In this document: piece by piece, positions 17,437-25,934 of the stretch
How the letters are laid out: every line of letters starts with the position of its first letter
How positions within the stretch are numbered: position 1 is the first letter of the stretch
DNA from: Klebsiella huaxiensis
Lineage (GTDB): Bacteria > Pseudomonadota > Gammaproteobacteria > Enterobacterales > Enterobacteriaceae
Length of the DNA stretch: 64,000 bases
Assembly (NCBI RefSeq): GCF_003261575.2
Contig: NZ_CP036175.1
Location: 3,162,001-3,226,000, forward strand
Reading direction: 5' to 3'
Notes under the pieces: model-generated
Told to the model about the DNA's origin: nothing
The model's input: the letters and a program-made list of their open reading frames with translations, nothing else
Databases searched by the model: none
Translations under genes and position numbers: made by a program

Positions 17437-18916
17437 CCCGGCGGAACAGCGCCAGGCGAGCGCGCATAAAGCGGTTTTCCACTTTAAAACCCGCCTGTTT
17501 ATGCAACCCGATTCGCAACAACCGATCGCGCCCACGCAGGCTGGCTGGCCAGCGTACCGTCCCTGAAAGCTCCTGGCAGCCGCCGCCGGCTCGCCGGGCG
17601 AATTCAACCCAGTAATTCGCAACCTGCGCCGCAAAAGCCCGATCGCGCTCATTTGCATAATTACGCACCGGCTCAGCCAGCTCGAGATTATCAAAAACGT
17701 ATACCACTTCGTTACCGTGCCACGCGCCGTGCGGATAGGTTTCATGCTCGGCCTCAGCAACATAATCAAACCAGTAGCGCCAGCACGGCTGCCCTACCCG
17801 CTGCTGCGCCTGCATGACCACGTATCCCAGCGTGGTAAACGCCATGTCGCGACACACTTCACGTCCCAGCGCTTCATCCCCCTTGACGCCAGGGTAAAGT
17901 AGTTTAATTAACCCGAGACCAAAGCGGCGTTCGCGACGCAGTTTCTGGATTTGCCCAGCGATATCGACACCAAACACCGCCATGACGCTGGCCTCGTCGC
18001 TGTTTGAACCAATCATCACCGGTAGCGGATGCTGACGTCCGCTAAAGAACGTTTCCAACATCGGCTGCGGCAGGACAGCATCGCCAACGATAGGTGCCGG
18101 GCCGATAGTTAACGGCGCGGTCAGCGACCAGAACGCCTCGGCAGGGATCGCCCGAAGCTGTTCGGCGCTAGCCTGCGGCAAAGCGAAATGTTCAGCGATC
18201 AACTGCCCCTTCGCCAGCGCCTTCTCGCGCGGCAAATCCGGCAAGGTATAGCCGCTCTGAATGATCGCTTTATGAAACAACCCTTTGGCTTTCGGCGAAG
18301 TCAGCAACGACAGCACGCTGCGCGCCCCGGCGGATTCGCCGAACAGCGTGACGTTGGCAGCATCGCCGCCGAAGGCATGGATGTTTTCCTGAACCCATTG
18401 CAGCGCGGCAATCTGATCGAGCAGAGCAAAATTATAGATTCTTTCGCCATCTTCGCCTTCCAGCGCTGGATGAGCAAAAAAGCCCAGATGTCCCAACCGG
18501 TAGTTGACCGTCACCACCACCACCTCGCGGGAAGCCAGCGCTTTACCGTCATAGGGTGGCAAGCTGCCAGCACCGATGGTGTAACCACCACCATGCAGCC
18601 AGACCATCACCGGTAAAGCGCGCTCCCGAGCGGCGGGTGACCAGACGTTAAGGTAGAGACAATCCTCTGAGAAGCGGCCAGGATCGCCGCCGCCAAGCTC
18701 ACGGCAATACTCAATATCCTGCCAGCTGGAAGCGGAGAATGTATCAGCCTGACGCACGCCCTGCCAACGGGCGGCAGACTGCGGCGCGCGCCAGCGAAGG
18801 TCGCCGACGGGCGGTGCGGCATAGGGAATGCCGCGCCAGATGTGTATTCCTTCTTCGGAGGTGCCCGATAAGGTGCCCTGCCGGGTTTTCACCAGCGGGG
18901 TAGACGGATTCTGCAT
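17408..18916 (-). CDS. Type-B carboxylesterase
   Basis: A 502-residue carboxylesterase/cholinesterase-family hydrolase. The oxyanion region HGGGYTIGAG, the nucleophile elbow FGESAGARS and the EDCLYLNVWSP signature are all present. The acid is probably the Glu in NSDEAS and the His is in WHGNEV. No signal peptide is seen, so it is probably cytoplasmic. The natural substrate of this group is usually unknown; members hydrolyse aromatic esters. It follows ydcJ on the same strand with a 42-base gap and so may share its mRNA. Proximity to quinate and protocatechuate genes makes a phenolic ester such as a chlorogenate a possible substrate, but this is inference. Confidence 0.88.
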   Translation of the reverse strand: MQNPSTPLVKTRQGTLSGTSEEGIHIWRGIPYAAPPVGDLRWRAPQSAARWQGVRQADTFSASSWQDIEYCRELGGGDPGRFSEDCLYLNVWSPAARERALPVMVWLHGGGYTIGAGSLPPYDGKALASREVVVVTVNYRLGHLGFFAHPALEGEDGERIYNFALLDQIAALQWVQENIHAFGGDAANVTLFGESAGARSVLSLLTSPKAKGLFHKAIIQSGYTLPDLPREKALAKGQLIAEHFALPQASAEQLRAIPAEAFWSLTAPLTIGPAPIVGDAVLPQPMLETFFSGRQHPLPVMIGSNSDEASVMAVFGVDIAGQIQKLRRERRFGLGLIKLLYPGVKGDEALGREVCRDMAFTTLGYVVMQAQQRVGQPCWRYWFDYVAEAEHETYPHGAWHGNEVVYVFDNLELAEPVRNYANERDRAFAAQVANYWVEFARRAGGGCQELSGTVRWPASLRGRDRLLRIGLHKQAGFKVENRFMRARLALFRRVMKHHVTLD

Positions 18917-18958
18917 GACCTGCTTCCTTTAACGACTCATGCCAGCAGAGTACTGATT

Positions 18959-20302
18959 TCACAGCAGACCGCAACGTCGTTTGCTGCGCTCTTCCGCCTG
19001 TCGATACAGTTCAAACTCATCATAGACCGAACCGCCAAGCGCCGTTTCAAAGGCCTCGCGGCTGGCGTTGCCATGGCTATGAGACTGGATCTCATTGCCC
19101 AGGTTCGACTGAAAAATCCCCGCGGCGCTCACCGGTAAGAAGTCTTCATAAATAATCGGCTGGGCAATGACCCAACCGCGTTCGATTAATGGCTGCGGAT
19201 CATCACCCGGTCGAAACGCCTGGCGATGCGCTTCGCCTGATGGGGTCAGACGGTAGCGGAACCAGGCCAGTCCCTGCTGGCGCAGCAGAAATTCGCTGTC
19301 AGGGAACGCGTTAAAGACTTCCTGCAAATGGCGCTGGTGATTAAGATTATCTTTGCCCACCCCAGCCTCGCTGAGCAGTCGGTCATAGAGGGCGCGGCCC
19401 TTCGGCGTCAGCGCAATGCCGCGCTGCTCAATTTCGCCAAAGCGGGCGGTGTGCGTGCCTTTATGCTCCCCGGCAAACATCACCGGCTCCTCAAGAGCCT
19501 TAAAACTGGTCTGACGCAGTAAAATCGGGACTTCACGCCTCGGCGGCCCTTCAATCAGCGCTTTCGGCGTGATACCGCATTCCGGCATTAGCGCCTGTAC
19601 CCGGTCAATATCCAGCGTGCGTGGGGTCAGATGATTAATATGGCAGCCGGGGAAACAGACCACATCGGCAATCAGCCGGTGTTCTTCATGCAGCGCGTGA
19701 TAGGTTTCATCATCAACGGTGGCATGGCGATGCCAGCGAAAGGTTTCCAGCGCCTGGTTGACAAACTCACGTGCTTCAACGGAGGTGAATTCACCCTTCT
19801 CTTCATAAAGCGCCATCAGTTCACGACAGCGAGGAGTGAAAATATCGCGGCGGGCGAGAATTTGCGCCGCCCGATTGCGCAGCTCAACGTTAGCAATTAA
19901 CTCCAGGCGCAGCAGCGAAGTAAAAACCCGAAACGGATTGCGCGCCAGCGCCGAGTCGTCAATGGGCCGAAACGCGGTCGAGTGAACCGGGACCCCGGCC
20001 TGCGACAGATCGTAATAGCTAACGGGATACATTCCCATGATGGCAAACATGCGACGTAAGGTCGCTAGTTCCTCCGCCGTTCCGACGCGGATCGCACCGT
20101 GACGTTCAACGTTCAGCCGCGCCAGCTCATCGGCATTGGCCAGTTGTTCATGCAGCTTCGGGTTATTTTCCAGTACTGCCAGATTAACGTCGGCCACCAG
20201 CTCCAGTAACGTCCCGTACTGGGGAACTTCCTGCTGGTACATCGCCGACATCGCCTGCGAAAAGTGTTCCCGAATCTCATCAGCCGTGATGGTGTTCGCC
20301 AT
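18959..20302 (-). CDS. ydcJ: YdcJ, DUF1338 2-oxoadipate dioxygenase/decarboxylase family
   Basis: A 447-residue DUF1338 protein, the same length as E. coli YdcJ. The family includes Pseudomonas HglS, a non-haem iron enzyme that converts 2-oxoadipate to 2-hydroxyglutarate in lysine catabolism. Candidate metal ligands include the His in FPGCHINHLTPRTLD and later Glu residues. Whether enterobacterial YdcJ acts on 2-oxoadipate or another keto acid is not settled by sequence. The ATG at 20302 has a strong GGAGG eight bases upstream. It is divergent from pcaH, and the shared 237-base region holds a perfect palindrome that could regulate both sides. The carboxylesterase follows on the same strand. 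Confidence 0.92.
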   Translation of the reverse strand: MANTITADEIREHFSQAMSAMYQQEVPQYGTLLELVADVNLAVLENNPKLHEQLANADELARLNVERHGAIRVGTAEELATLRRMFAIMGMYPVSYYDLSQAGVPVHSTAFRPIDDSALARNPFRVFTSLLRLELIANVELRNRAAQILARRDIFTPRCRELMALYEEKGEFTSVEAREFVNQALETFRWHRHATVDDETYHALHEEHRLIADVVCFPGCHINHLTPRTLDIDRVQALMPECGITPKALIEGPPRREVPILLRQTSFKALEEPVMFAGEHKGTHTARFGEIEQRGIALTPKGRALYDRLLSEAGVGKDNLNHQRHLQEVFNAFPDSEFLLRQQGLAWFRYRLTPSGEAHRQAFRPGDDPQPLIERGWVIAQPIIYEDFLPVSAAGIFQSNLGNEIQSHSHGNASREAFETALGGSVYDEFELYRQAEERSKRRCGLL

Positions 20303-20418
20303 GATGTCTTACCTCCAGTGAATACTCCCTGGAGTGTAGGAAAGCTGCTCGCAGGCGGCGGGAAGAATTTACAAACTGTGATGCGGATAGCTGAGCGACC
20401 TCTTTTAGCTGACCACTT

Positions 20419-20435
20419 CATAACCACTGGTTATG
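20419..20435. promoter_or_regulatory. Candidate PcaQ/YdcI operator
   Basis: A perfect palindrome with 8-base arms and one central base, CATAACCACTGGTTATG. It lies 105 bases upstream of pcaH and 117 bases upstream of ydcJ. It closely resembles the ATAACC-N4-GGTTAA site reported for PcaQ in Sinorhizobium, except that the spacer here is three bases. It also fits the general LysR T-N11-A pattern. Confidence 0.7.
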
Positions 20436-20539
20436 AAAAATACCCTTCAATTTCACTTTAAATTAACAAAACATTTACACAAACTGCTTATGGCGATATT
20501 ACAACAACATGCCCCTCTACCGATAAAACGGAGTACCCT

Positions 20540-21280
20540 ATGAACGATAAATGGTCACCGCGCGAGGTTCTGCATCGCGACTACAACAGCCATCCTCCCG
20601 CTTACGCGCCGGGCTACAAAACCAGCGTTCTGCGTTCACCGCGCAATGCGCTGATCTCCCTTCAAAACTCACTCTCAGAAATTACCGGACCGGTGTTTAG
20701 CAGTGATGATCTGGGCGCACTGGATAATGACCTTATCCTTAATTATGCCAAAGAGGGTTTGCCCATCGGCGAGCGCATCATTGTGCACGGCTACGTTCGC
20801 GATGGGTTTGGCCGTCCGATGAAAAACACGCTGGTTGAAGTCTGGCAAGCTAACGCAGGCGGTCGCTATCGGCATAAGAAAGATCAATATCTTGCTCCCA
20901 TCGACCCTAACTTTGGCGGCTGTGGCCGGGTACTGACCGACGAAAACGGCTATTACTGTTTTCGCACCATTAAGCCAGGCCCCTATCCGTGGCGCAACCA
21001 GGCGAGCGACTGGCGACCGGCGCATATCCACTTCTCTCTTTCCGGCGAAGCCTGGGCGCAGCGCTTAATCACTCAAATGTATTTCGAAGGCGATCCGTTG
21101 ATTAAACAGTGCCCTATCGTCAAAACCATCAATAATGATGACGCTATTCGGACGTTAATCGCCGAGCTGGATACCCACGCCGCCGTGCCGCTGGACTCTC
21201 TGGCCTACCGTTTTGACCTTGTGCTACGCGGTCATCGCGCGACGTTGTTTGAAAACCGCACTCAGGGGGCCGCCCGATGA
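20540..21280 (+). CDS. pcaH: Protocatechuate 3,4-dioxygenase beta subunit
   Basis: A 246-residue intradiol dioxygenase subunit that carries the iron site. The four ligands are visible as Tyr110, Tyr149, His162 and His164. Their spacing (39, 13, 2) is exactly that of Tyr408, Tyr447, His460 and His462 in Pseudomonas PcaH. Together with PcaG it opens the protocatechuate ring to 3-carboxy-cis,cis-muconate in the cytoplasm. The ATG at 20540 follows CGGAG. The gene overlaps pcaG by ATGA, so translation is coupled. It sits between ydcJ and ydcI, a place where E. coli K-12 has no such genes. Confidence 0.97.
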   Translation: MNDKWSPREVLHRDYNSHPPAYAPGYKTSVLRSPRNALISLQNSLSEITGPVFSSDDLGALDNDLILNYAKEGLPIGERIIVHGYVRDGFGRPMKNTLVEVWQANAGGRYRHKKDQYLAPIDPNFGGCGRVLTDENGYYCFRTIKPGPYPWRNQASDWRPAHIHFSLSGEAWAQRLITQMYFEGDPLIKQCPIVKTINNDDAIRTLIAELDTHAAVPLDSLAYRFDLVLRGHRATLFENRTQGAAR

Positions 21281-21897
21281 AAAATTTTTTACCTGAAACT
21301 GCTTCACAGACCGCCGGTCCTTACGTACACATCGGCCTTGCGCCGGACGCCGCAGGTTTTCACATCTTTGAAAAGAACTTTGGTCCGACGTTGACCACGC
21401 CGGCCACCGAAGGCGAACGAATTACTATCGAAGGCCGGGTGATTGATGGCTCCGGGACGCCGGTACGCGATGTGCTGCTGGAAATCTGGCAGGCCAATGC
21501 CGCCGGGCGTTATAACCACCCTGACGACAGGCAGCAGAACAAAAAGCAGGATGCGGAATTTCGCGGCTGGGGGCGTAGCTGCTCGGACTTTACCAGCGGT
21601 ATCTGGCGCTTTGAAACGATTAAACCCGGCTCCGTTATCGGTCGCGATGGCCGCGTAATGGCACCGCATGTGAATTTATGGATAGTGGCACGCGGGATTA
21701 ACATTGGCCTCAATACGCGGATGTACTTCTCCGATGAACAGGATGCGAATCAGGCCGACCCGGTACTGAATCTCATTGAATGGGAAGTGCGCCGACAGAC
21801 TCTTATCGCGCACCGCGAAGTTCGCGGCAATGAAATCGTGTACCGCTTCGATATTCATTTGCAGGGCGAGAACGAAACCGTCTTCTTCGATATCTAG
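21277..21897 (+). CDS. pcaG: Protocatechuate 3,4-dioxygenase alpha subunit
   Basis: A 206-residue intradiol dioxygenase family protein starting with ETASQTAGPYVHIGLAP, a typical PcaG N-terminus. It lacks the full set of iron ligands, as expected for the non-catalytic alpha subunit that completes the active-site wall. It pairs with PcaH, with which it overlaps by four bases, and a strong terminator follows it. The later steps (pcaB, pcaC, pcaD, pcaIJ) are not in the window and must be elsewhere for the pathway to work. Confidence 0.97.
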   Translation: MKNFLPETASQTAGPYVHIGLAPDAAGFHIFEKNFGPTLTTPATEGERITIEGRVIDGSGTPVRDVLLEIWQANAAGRYNHPDDRQQNKKQDAEFRGWGRSCSDFTSGIWRFETIKPGSVIGRDGRVMAPHVNLWIVARGINIGLNTRMYFSDEQDANQADPVLNLIEWEVRRQTLIAHREVRGNEIVYRFDIHLQGENETVFFDI

Positions 21898-21915
21898 CAT
21901 TTCTCTTCTTTTCAT

Positions 21916-21944
21916 GCCCCCGCTCGCCGGGGGCCTCTCTTTTT
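21916..21944 (+). terminator. Terminator of pcaHG
   Basis: A GCCCCC...GGGGGC stem with a 7-base loop, followed by CTCTCTTTTT, begins 19 bases after the pcaG stop codon. It separates pcaHG from the downstream regulator, which therefore needs its own promoter. Confidence 0.92.
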
Positions 21945-22068
21945 AACAATCTCAACAAAATCAACTTGTAAAATAATAAGATAAAATGTTAATAATATTT
22001 TGCTATGAAGTTAACAAATTTAATCAACATTACTTGTCACTGGCGCACCTCTGTTTTTAACATTGATT

Positions 22069-22992
22069 ATGCAAAAAAATGGTCTTTTCAGTCAGCGCAT
22101 TCGCTTGCGCCATCTACATACCTTCGTGGCCGTCGCTCAACAAGGAACGCTTGGGCGTGCGGCTGAAACCTTAAATCTTAGCCAACCGGCTTTATCAAAG
22201 ACGCTCAATGAGCTTGAACAGCTAACCGGCACGCGGCTGTTTGAGCGCGGGCGGCTGGGTGCACAGCTCACGCTGGTCGGTGAACAGTTTCTGACTCATG
22301 CCGTTAAGGTGCTTGATGCGCTCAATACCGCGGGCCAGTCGCTGAATCGCAAAGAAGGTCTTAACAGCGACATCGTGCGTATTGGGGCCCTTCCTACTGC
22401 CGCTCTGGGCGTTTTACCCTCGGTAATTGGTCAGTATCACCAACAACAAAAAGATATCACGTTGCAAGTGGCGACCATGAACAACACCATGCTGCTGGCG
22501 GGGCTGAAATCGGGTGAAATCGATATCGGTATCGGGAGAATGTCCGACCCGGAGTTAATGAGTGGTTTGAACTACGAACTGCTGTTTCTCGAATCCCTGA
22601 AGCTGGTGGTTCGCCCGGGGCACCCGCTGCTTCAGGAGACGGTCACGCTGAGCCGGGTGATGGAGTGGCCGGTGGTAGTGTCACCAAAAGGAACCCTGCC
22701 GCGTCAGAACGCTGAAACCCTGCTGCAAAGTCAGGGCTGCAAAATTCCTTCAGGCTGCATTGAAACGCTGTCGGCCTCGTTATCGCGCCAGCTCACCGTC
22801 GATTACGACTACGTCTGGTTTGTCCCCTCTGGCGCAGTAAAAGACGACCTTCGCCGCGGACTGCTGGCGGCGCTCCCCATCCCGACCCAGGGCGCAGGTG
22901 AGCCCATCGGTATTCTGACTCGCGTGGATGCCACCCTTACCGCAGGCACGCAGCTCTTGCTCAGCGCGATTCGTAAATCCGTGCCGGTCTGA
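22069..22992 (+). CDS. ydcI: LysR regulator YdcI / PcaQ-like
   Basis: A 307-residue LysR protein, the length of E. coli YdcI, with the same opening (KNxLFSQRIRLRHLHTFVAVA). The helix-turn-helix is at about residues 20-60 (GRAAETLNLSQPALSKTLNELE). This sequence type is also annotated as PcaQ, the activator of protocatechuate genes, and here it lies directly after pcaHG and its terminator. The ATG at 22069 was chosen over an in-frame TTG two codons upstream because it gives the E. coli start. PcaQ normally responds to beta-carboxy-cis,cis-muconate and related pathway acids. Its likely target is the palindrome at 20419. Confidence 0.9.
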   Translation: MQKNGLFSQRIRLRHLHTFVAVAQQGTLGRAAETLNLSQPALSKTLNELEQLTGTRLFERGRLGAQLTLVGEQFLTHAVKVLDALNTAGQSLNRKEGLNSDIVRIGALPTAALGVLPSVIGQYHQQQKDITLQVATMNNTMLLAGLKSGEIDIGIGRMSDPELMSGLNYELLFLESLKLVVRPGHPLLQETVTLSRVMEWPVVVSPKGTLPRQNAETLLQSQGCKIPSGCIETLSASLSRQLTVDYDYVWFVPSGAVKDDLRRGLLAALPIPTQGAGEPIGILTRVDATLTAGTQLLLSAIRKSVPV

Positions 22993-23297
22993 CTGGTGCT
23001 TCAATCATTTCCCCGGTGACGGTGCTGTTAACCGGGGAAATAATGGCCTCTTTCCCTGCGCGAACGCGTAACTCTATTCATCAAAATAATCAATTAGTGC
23101 GAAATCATTTACTAACAATTGCGTAAATTTATTTAACAGATCTATCATATCCATGATTTCACCAAATGGTTCATTTGAAATCAATAACAGCAATAAACAG
23201 GCTTTTATGAAGGCCACAATCACTTCATTCAAAAGACTTCACTTGAAAATTTGATTCATCTGGTTCACTCCTTTGCAGGGGTGGTTAAGGAGAAAAA
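22993..23297. other. Intergenic region upstream of the PQQ dehydrogenase
   Basis: A 305-base region. It starts with a CCCCGGT...ACCGGGG hairpin (about 23010-23037), a possible weak terminator for ydcI. The rest is AT-rich and contains a dyad GATTTCA-N14-TGAAATC (23155-23182) enclosing ACCAAATGGT, which could be an operator. The dehydrogenase start has AAGGAG at 23288-23293. I see no open reading frame with a plausible start and no recognised RNA. Confidence 0.5.
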
Positions 23298-25670
23298 ATG
23301 GCAACTGGCAACGTGCCGCGAGGGTTCCCCCGGATCCTGCAGTGGCTTCTCGCCGGACTGATGCTGATCATCGGTCTGGCTATCGGTATTCTCGGTACAA
23401 AACTCGCCTCCGTCGGCGGCACCTTCTATTTCGCAATTATGGGCCTGGTGATGATTATCGCCTCGCTGCTCATCTTCCGTAGCCGCCGCGGCGGCATCGT
23501 GCTGTACGCAATTGCTTTTGTCGCCTCAATCATCTGGGCGATCGGCGATGCTGGCTGGACATACTGGCCGCTGTTCTCACGCCTGTTTGCCCTCGGTGTG
23601 CTGGCCTTTCTTTCTGCGCTGGTCTGGCCGTTCCTTTCCCGCCAACCAGCGAAAAAAGGCCCGGCGTTTAGCCTTGCGGCGATCTTCGCCGTGGTGCTGT
23701 TGGTCAGTTTCGGCTGGATGTTCAAATCCCAGCCGCTGGTCAGCGCCAGTGAAGAGGTGCCGGTCAAGCCGGTCGCCGCTGGCGAACAACAGAAAAACTG
23801 GGAACATTGGGGTAACACCACCCATGGCGACCGTTTCGCTGCGCTCGACCAGATTAACAAACAGAACGTCGACCAGTTGCAGGTCGCGTGGGTCGCCCAT
23901 ACTGGCGATATTCCGCAGAGTAACGGCTCCGGTGCGGAAGACCAGAACACCCCGTTACAGATTGGCGACACACTTTACGTTTGTACGCCTTACAGCAAAG
24001 TGCTGGCACTGGATGTTGATAGCGGCAAAGAGAAATGGCGCTACGATTCAAAGGCCACCGCGCCGAACTGGCAGCGCTGCCGTGGCTTAGGCTATTACGC
24101 AGATAGCCAGGCCCAGGTAACAGCCACTGCGGATACACAGCCGGCTGCCTGCTCTCGCCGCCTGTTCCTGCCGACCACCGATGCGCGTCTGATCGCCATC
24201 GATGCCGATAACGGCAAACTGTGCGAGACTTTCGGCGACCACGGTATTGTTGACCTCAGCGTTGGTATGGGCGAAATCAAAGCGGGTTACTACCAACAAA
24301 CCTCCACGCCGCTGGTCGCTGGCAATGTGGTCGTGGTTGGCGGTCGCGTGGCGGATAACTTCTCCACCGGCGAGCCTCCGGGCGTTGTGCGCGCTTACGA
24401 TGTTCACACCGGTAAGCTGGCGTGGGCATGGGATCCGGGTAACCCGAATCTGACCGGCGAGCCGCCGGAAGGCCAAACCTACACCCGCGGTACGCCGAAC
24501 GTCTGGTCGGCCATGTCTTATGACGCGAAGCTGAATCTGATCTATCTGCCAACAGGTAACGCTACGCCAGACTTCTTCGGCGGCGAGCGCACTGCGCTTG
24601 ACGATAAATACAGTTCCTCTATCGTGGCCGTTGACGCAACAACCGGTCAGGTGCGCTGGCACTACCAGACGACTCACCACGACCTGTGGGACTTCGACCT
24701 GCCTTCTCAGCCGCTACTGTACGATCTACCTGACGGCAAAGGCGGCACCACCCCGGTGCTGGTGCAAACCAGTAAGCAGGGCATGATCTTTATGCTCAAC
24801 CGCGAAACCGGTGAGCCGGTGGCCAAAGTGGAAGAGCGTCCGGTTCCGGTAGGTGATATCAAAGGCGAGCGCTATTCTCCTACTCAGCCTTACTCCGTTG
24901 GTATGCCGATGATCGGCAACGAGACGCTAAAAGAGTCCGATATGTGGGGCGCAACCCCTGTCGACCTGCTGCTGTGCCGTATCCAGTTTAAAGAGATGCG
25001 TCACCAGGGCATCTTTACGCCGCCGGGCGAAGACCGTTCTCTGCAATATCCAGGCTCGCTTGGCGGGATGAACTGGGGCAGCGTGTCAGTTGACCCGAAT
25101 AACAGCCTGATGTTCGTCAACGATATGCGCCTTGGCCTCGCTAACTATATGGTGCCGCGCGAGAAAGTGGCGAAAGACGCCAGCGGTATCGAAATGGGTA
25201 TTGTGCCGATGGAAGGTACCCCGTTTGGTGCAATGCGCGAGCGTTTCCTGTCACCGCTTGGCATTCCGTGCCAGAAACCACCGTTCGGCACCATGTCGGC
25301 GGTGGATCTCAAAACCGGCAAGCTGGTGTGGCAGGTTCCGGTCGGCACCGTTGAAGATACCGGCCCGCTGGGGATCCGCATGCATATGCCAATCCCTATC
25401 GGTATGCCGACGCTGGGCGCTTCGCTGTCTACCCAGTCCGGCCTGCTGTTCTTCGCCGGCACCCAGGATTTCTACCTGCGTGCATTTGATACCGCCAACG
25501 GTAAAGAGATCTGGAAATCCCGTCTGCCGGTGGGCAGCCAGTCCGGCCCGATGACCTACGTTTCACCGAAAACCGGCAAGCAGTACATCATCATCAACGC
25601 TGGCGGCGCTCGCCAGTCACCGGACCGTGGCGATTACATTATCGCCTACGCTCTCCCGGAGCAGAAGTAA
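23298..25670 (+). CDS. Membrane-bound PQQ-dependent quinate/shikimate (or glucose) dehydrogenase
   Basis: A 790-residue quinoprotein. The first 145 residues hold five membrane helices. After a linker, an eight-bladed quinoprotein propeller follows from about residue 160 to the end, with DNFST, HHDLWDFD and AGGARQSPDRGDYI blocks typical of the Gcd/QuiA family. The catalytic domain faces the periplasm and passes electrons to ubiquinone. It is clearly not the orthologue of E. coli Gcd (796 residues), differing throughout the membrane part and lacking some Gcd insertions. Its neighbourhood of pcaHG and PcaQ favours quinate/shikimate oxidation towards protocatechuate. No PQQ synthesis genes are in the window. 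Glucose as substrate cannot be excluded. Confidence 0.88.
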   Translation: MATGNVPRGFPRILQWLLAGLMLIIGLAIGILGTKLASVGGTFYFAIMGLVMIIASLLIFRSRRGGIVLYAIAFVASIIWAIGDAGWTYWPLFSRLFALGVLAFLSALVWPFLSRQPAKKGPAFSLAAIFAVVLLVSFGWMFKSQPLVSASEEVPVKPVAAGEQQKNWEHWGNTTHGDRFAALDQINKQNVDQLQVAWVAHTGDIPQSNGSGAEDQNTPLQIGDTLYVCTPYSKVLALDVDSGKEKWRYDSKATAPNWQRCRGLGYYADSQAQVTATADTQPAACSRRLFLPTTDARLIAIDADNGKLCETFGDHGIVDLSVGMGEIKAGYYQQTSTPLVAGNVVVVGGRVADNFSTGEPPGVVRAYDVHTGKLAWAWDPGNPNLTGEPPEGQTYTRGTPNVWSAMSYDAKLNLIYLPTGNATPDFFGGERTALDDKYSSSIVAVDATTGQVRWHYQTTHHDLWDFDLPSQPLLYDLPDGKGGTTPVLVQTSKQGMIFMLNRETGEPVAKVEERPVPVGDIKGERYSPTQPYSVGMPMIGNETLKESDMWGATPVDLLLCRIQFKEMRHQGIFTPPGEDRSLQYPGSLGGMNWGSVSVDPNNSLMFVNDMRLGLANYMVPREKVAKDASGIEMGIVPMEGTPFGAMRERFLSPLGIPCQKPPFGTMSAVDLKTGKLVWQVPVGTVEDTGPLGIRMHMPIPIGMPTLGASLSTQSGLLFFAGTQDFYLRAFDTANGKEIWKSRLPVGSQSGPMTYVSPKTGKQYIIINAGGARQSPDRGDYIIAYALPEQK

Positions 25671-25677
25671 GTATCAG

Positions 25678-25697
25678 GGCCCCGATTGGGGCCTTAT
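25678..25697 (+). terminator. Hairpin after the PQQ dehydrogenase
   Basis: A GGCCCC/GGGGCC stem with a GATT loop, followed by TTATTGC, starts seven bases after the stop codon. The T tract is short. Confidence 0.65.
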
Positions 25698-25725
25698 TGC
25701 TGACAAACTGCGTTCTTCTGTCATC

Positions 25726-25806
25726 GCCCGGCGGCGCTACGCTTGCACGGGCCTACAGGAAACCACAGTTTTCGTAGGTCGGGTAAGGCGCCAGCCGCCA
25801 CCCGAC
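25726..25806. repeat. BIME (two REP units)
   Basis: Two opposed REP-type palindromes: GCCCGGCGGCG...CACGGGC at 25726-25752 and GTCGGGTAAGGCG...GCCACCCGAC at 25778-25806. It fills the gap after the PQQ dehydrogenase. Confidence 0.75.
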
Positions 25807-25884
25807 AAACAGTCAGCAAAATAGCAAAACTGTTTTCTCGCCATCCTACGGGCCGCTTACTGGGCCCTTTCTTTATTCAGCTAT

Positions 25885-25915
25885 GTTATTATTGCGAATG
25901 GTTATCAATAATAAC
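25885..25915. promoter_or_regulatory. Inverted repeat, Fur-box-like
   Basis: A perfect 10-base inverted repeat, GTTATTATTG-N11-CAATAATAAC, ends 19 bases before the small secreted-protein gene. The interior GCGAATGGTTATCAATAAT agrees with the 19-base Fur consensus at about 12 positions. It could equally be the promoter's AT-rich core. Confidence 0.4.
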
Positions 25916-25934
25916 GACTGAACAAGGATAATGG

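Noticed and set aside
22063..22068. TTG start for ydcI at 22063
   Set aside because: The ATG two codons later aligns with the E. coli start and gives the same length of 307 residues.
23298..25670. Housekeeping glucose dehydrogenase gcd
   Set aside because: The membrane part and many core blocks differ from E. coli Gcd, and the neighbours are protocatechuate genes. The quinate/shikimate type is at least as likely, so no symbol is given.
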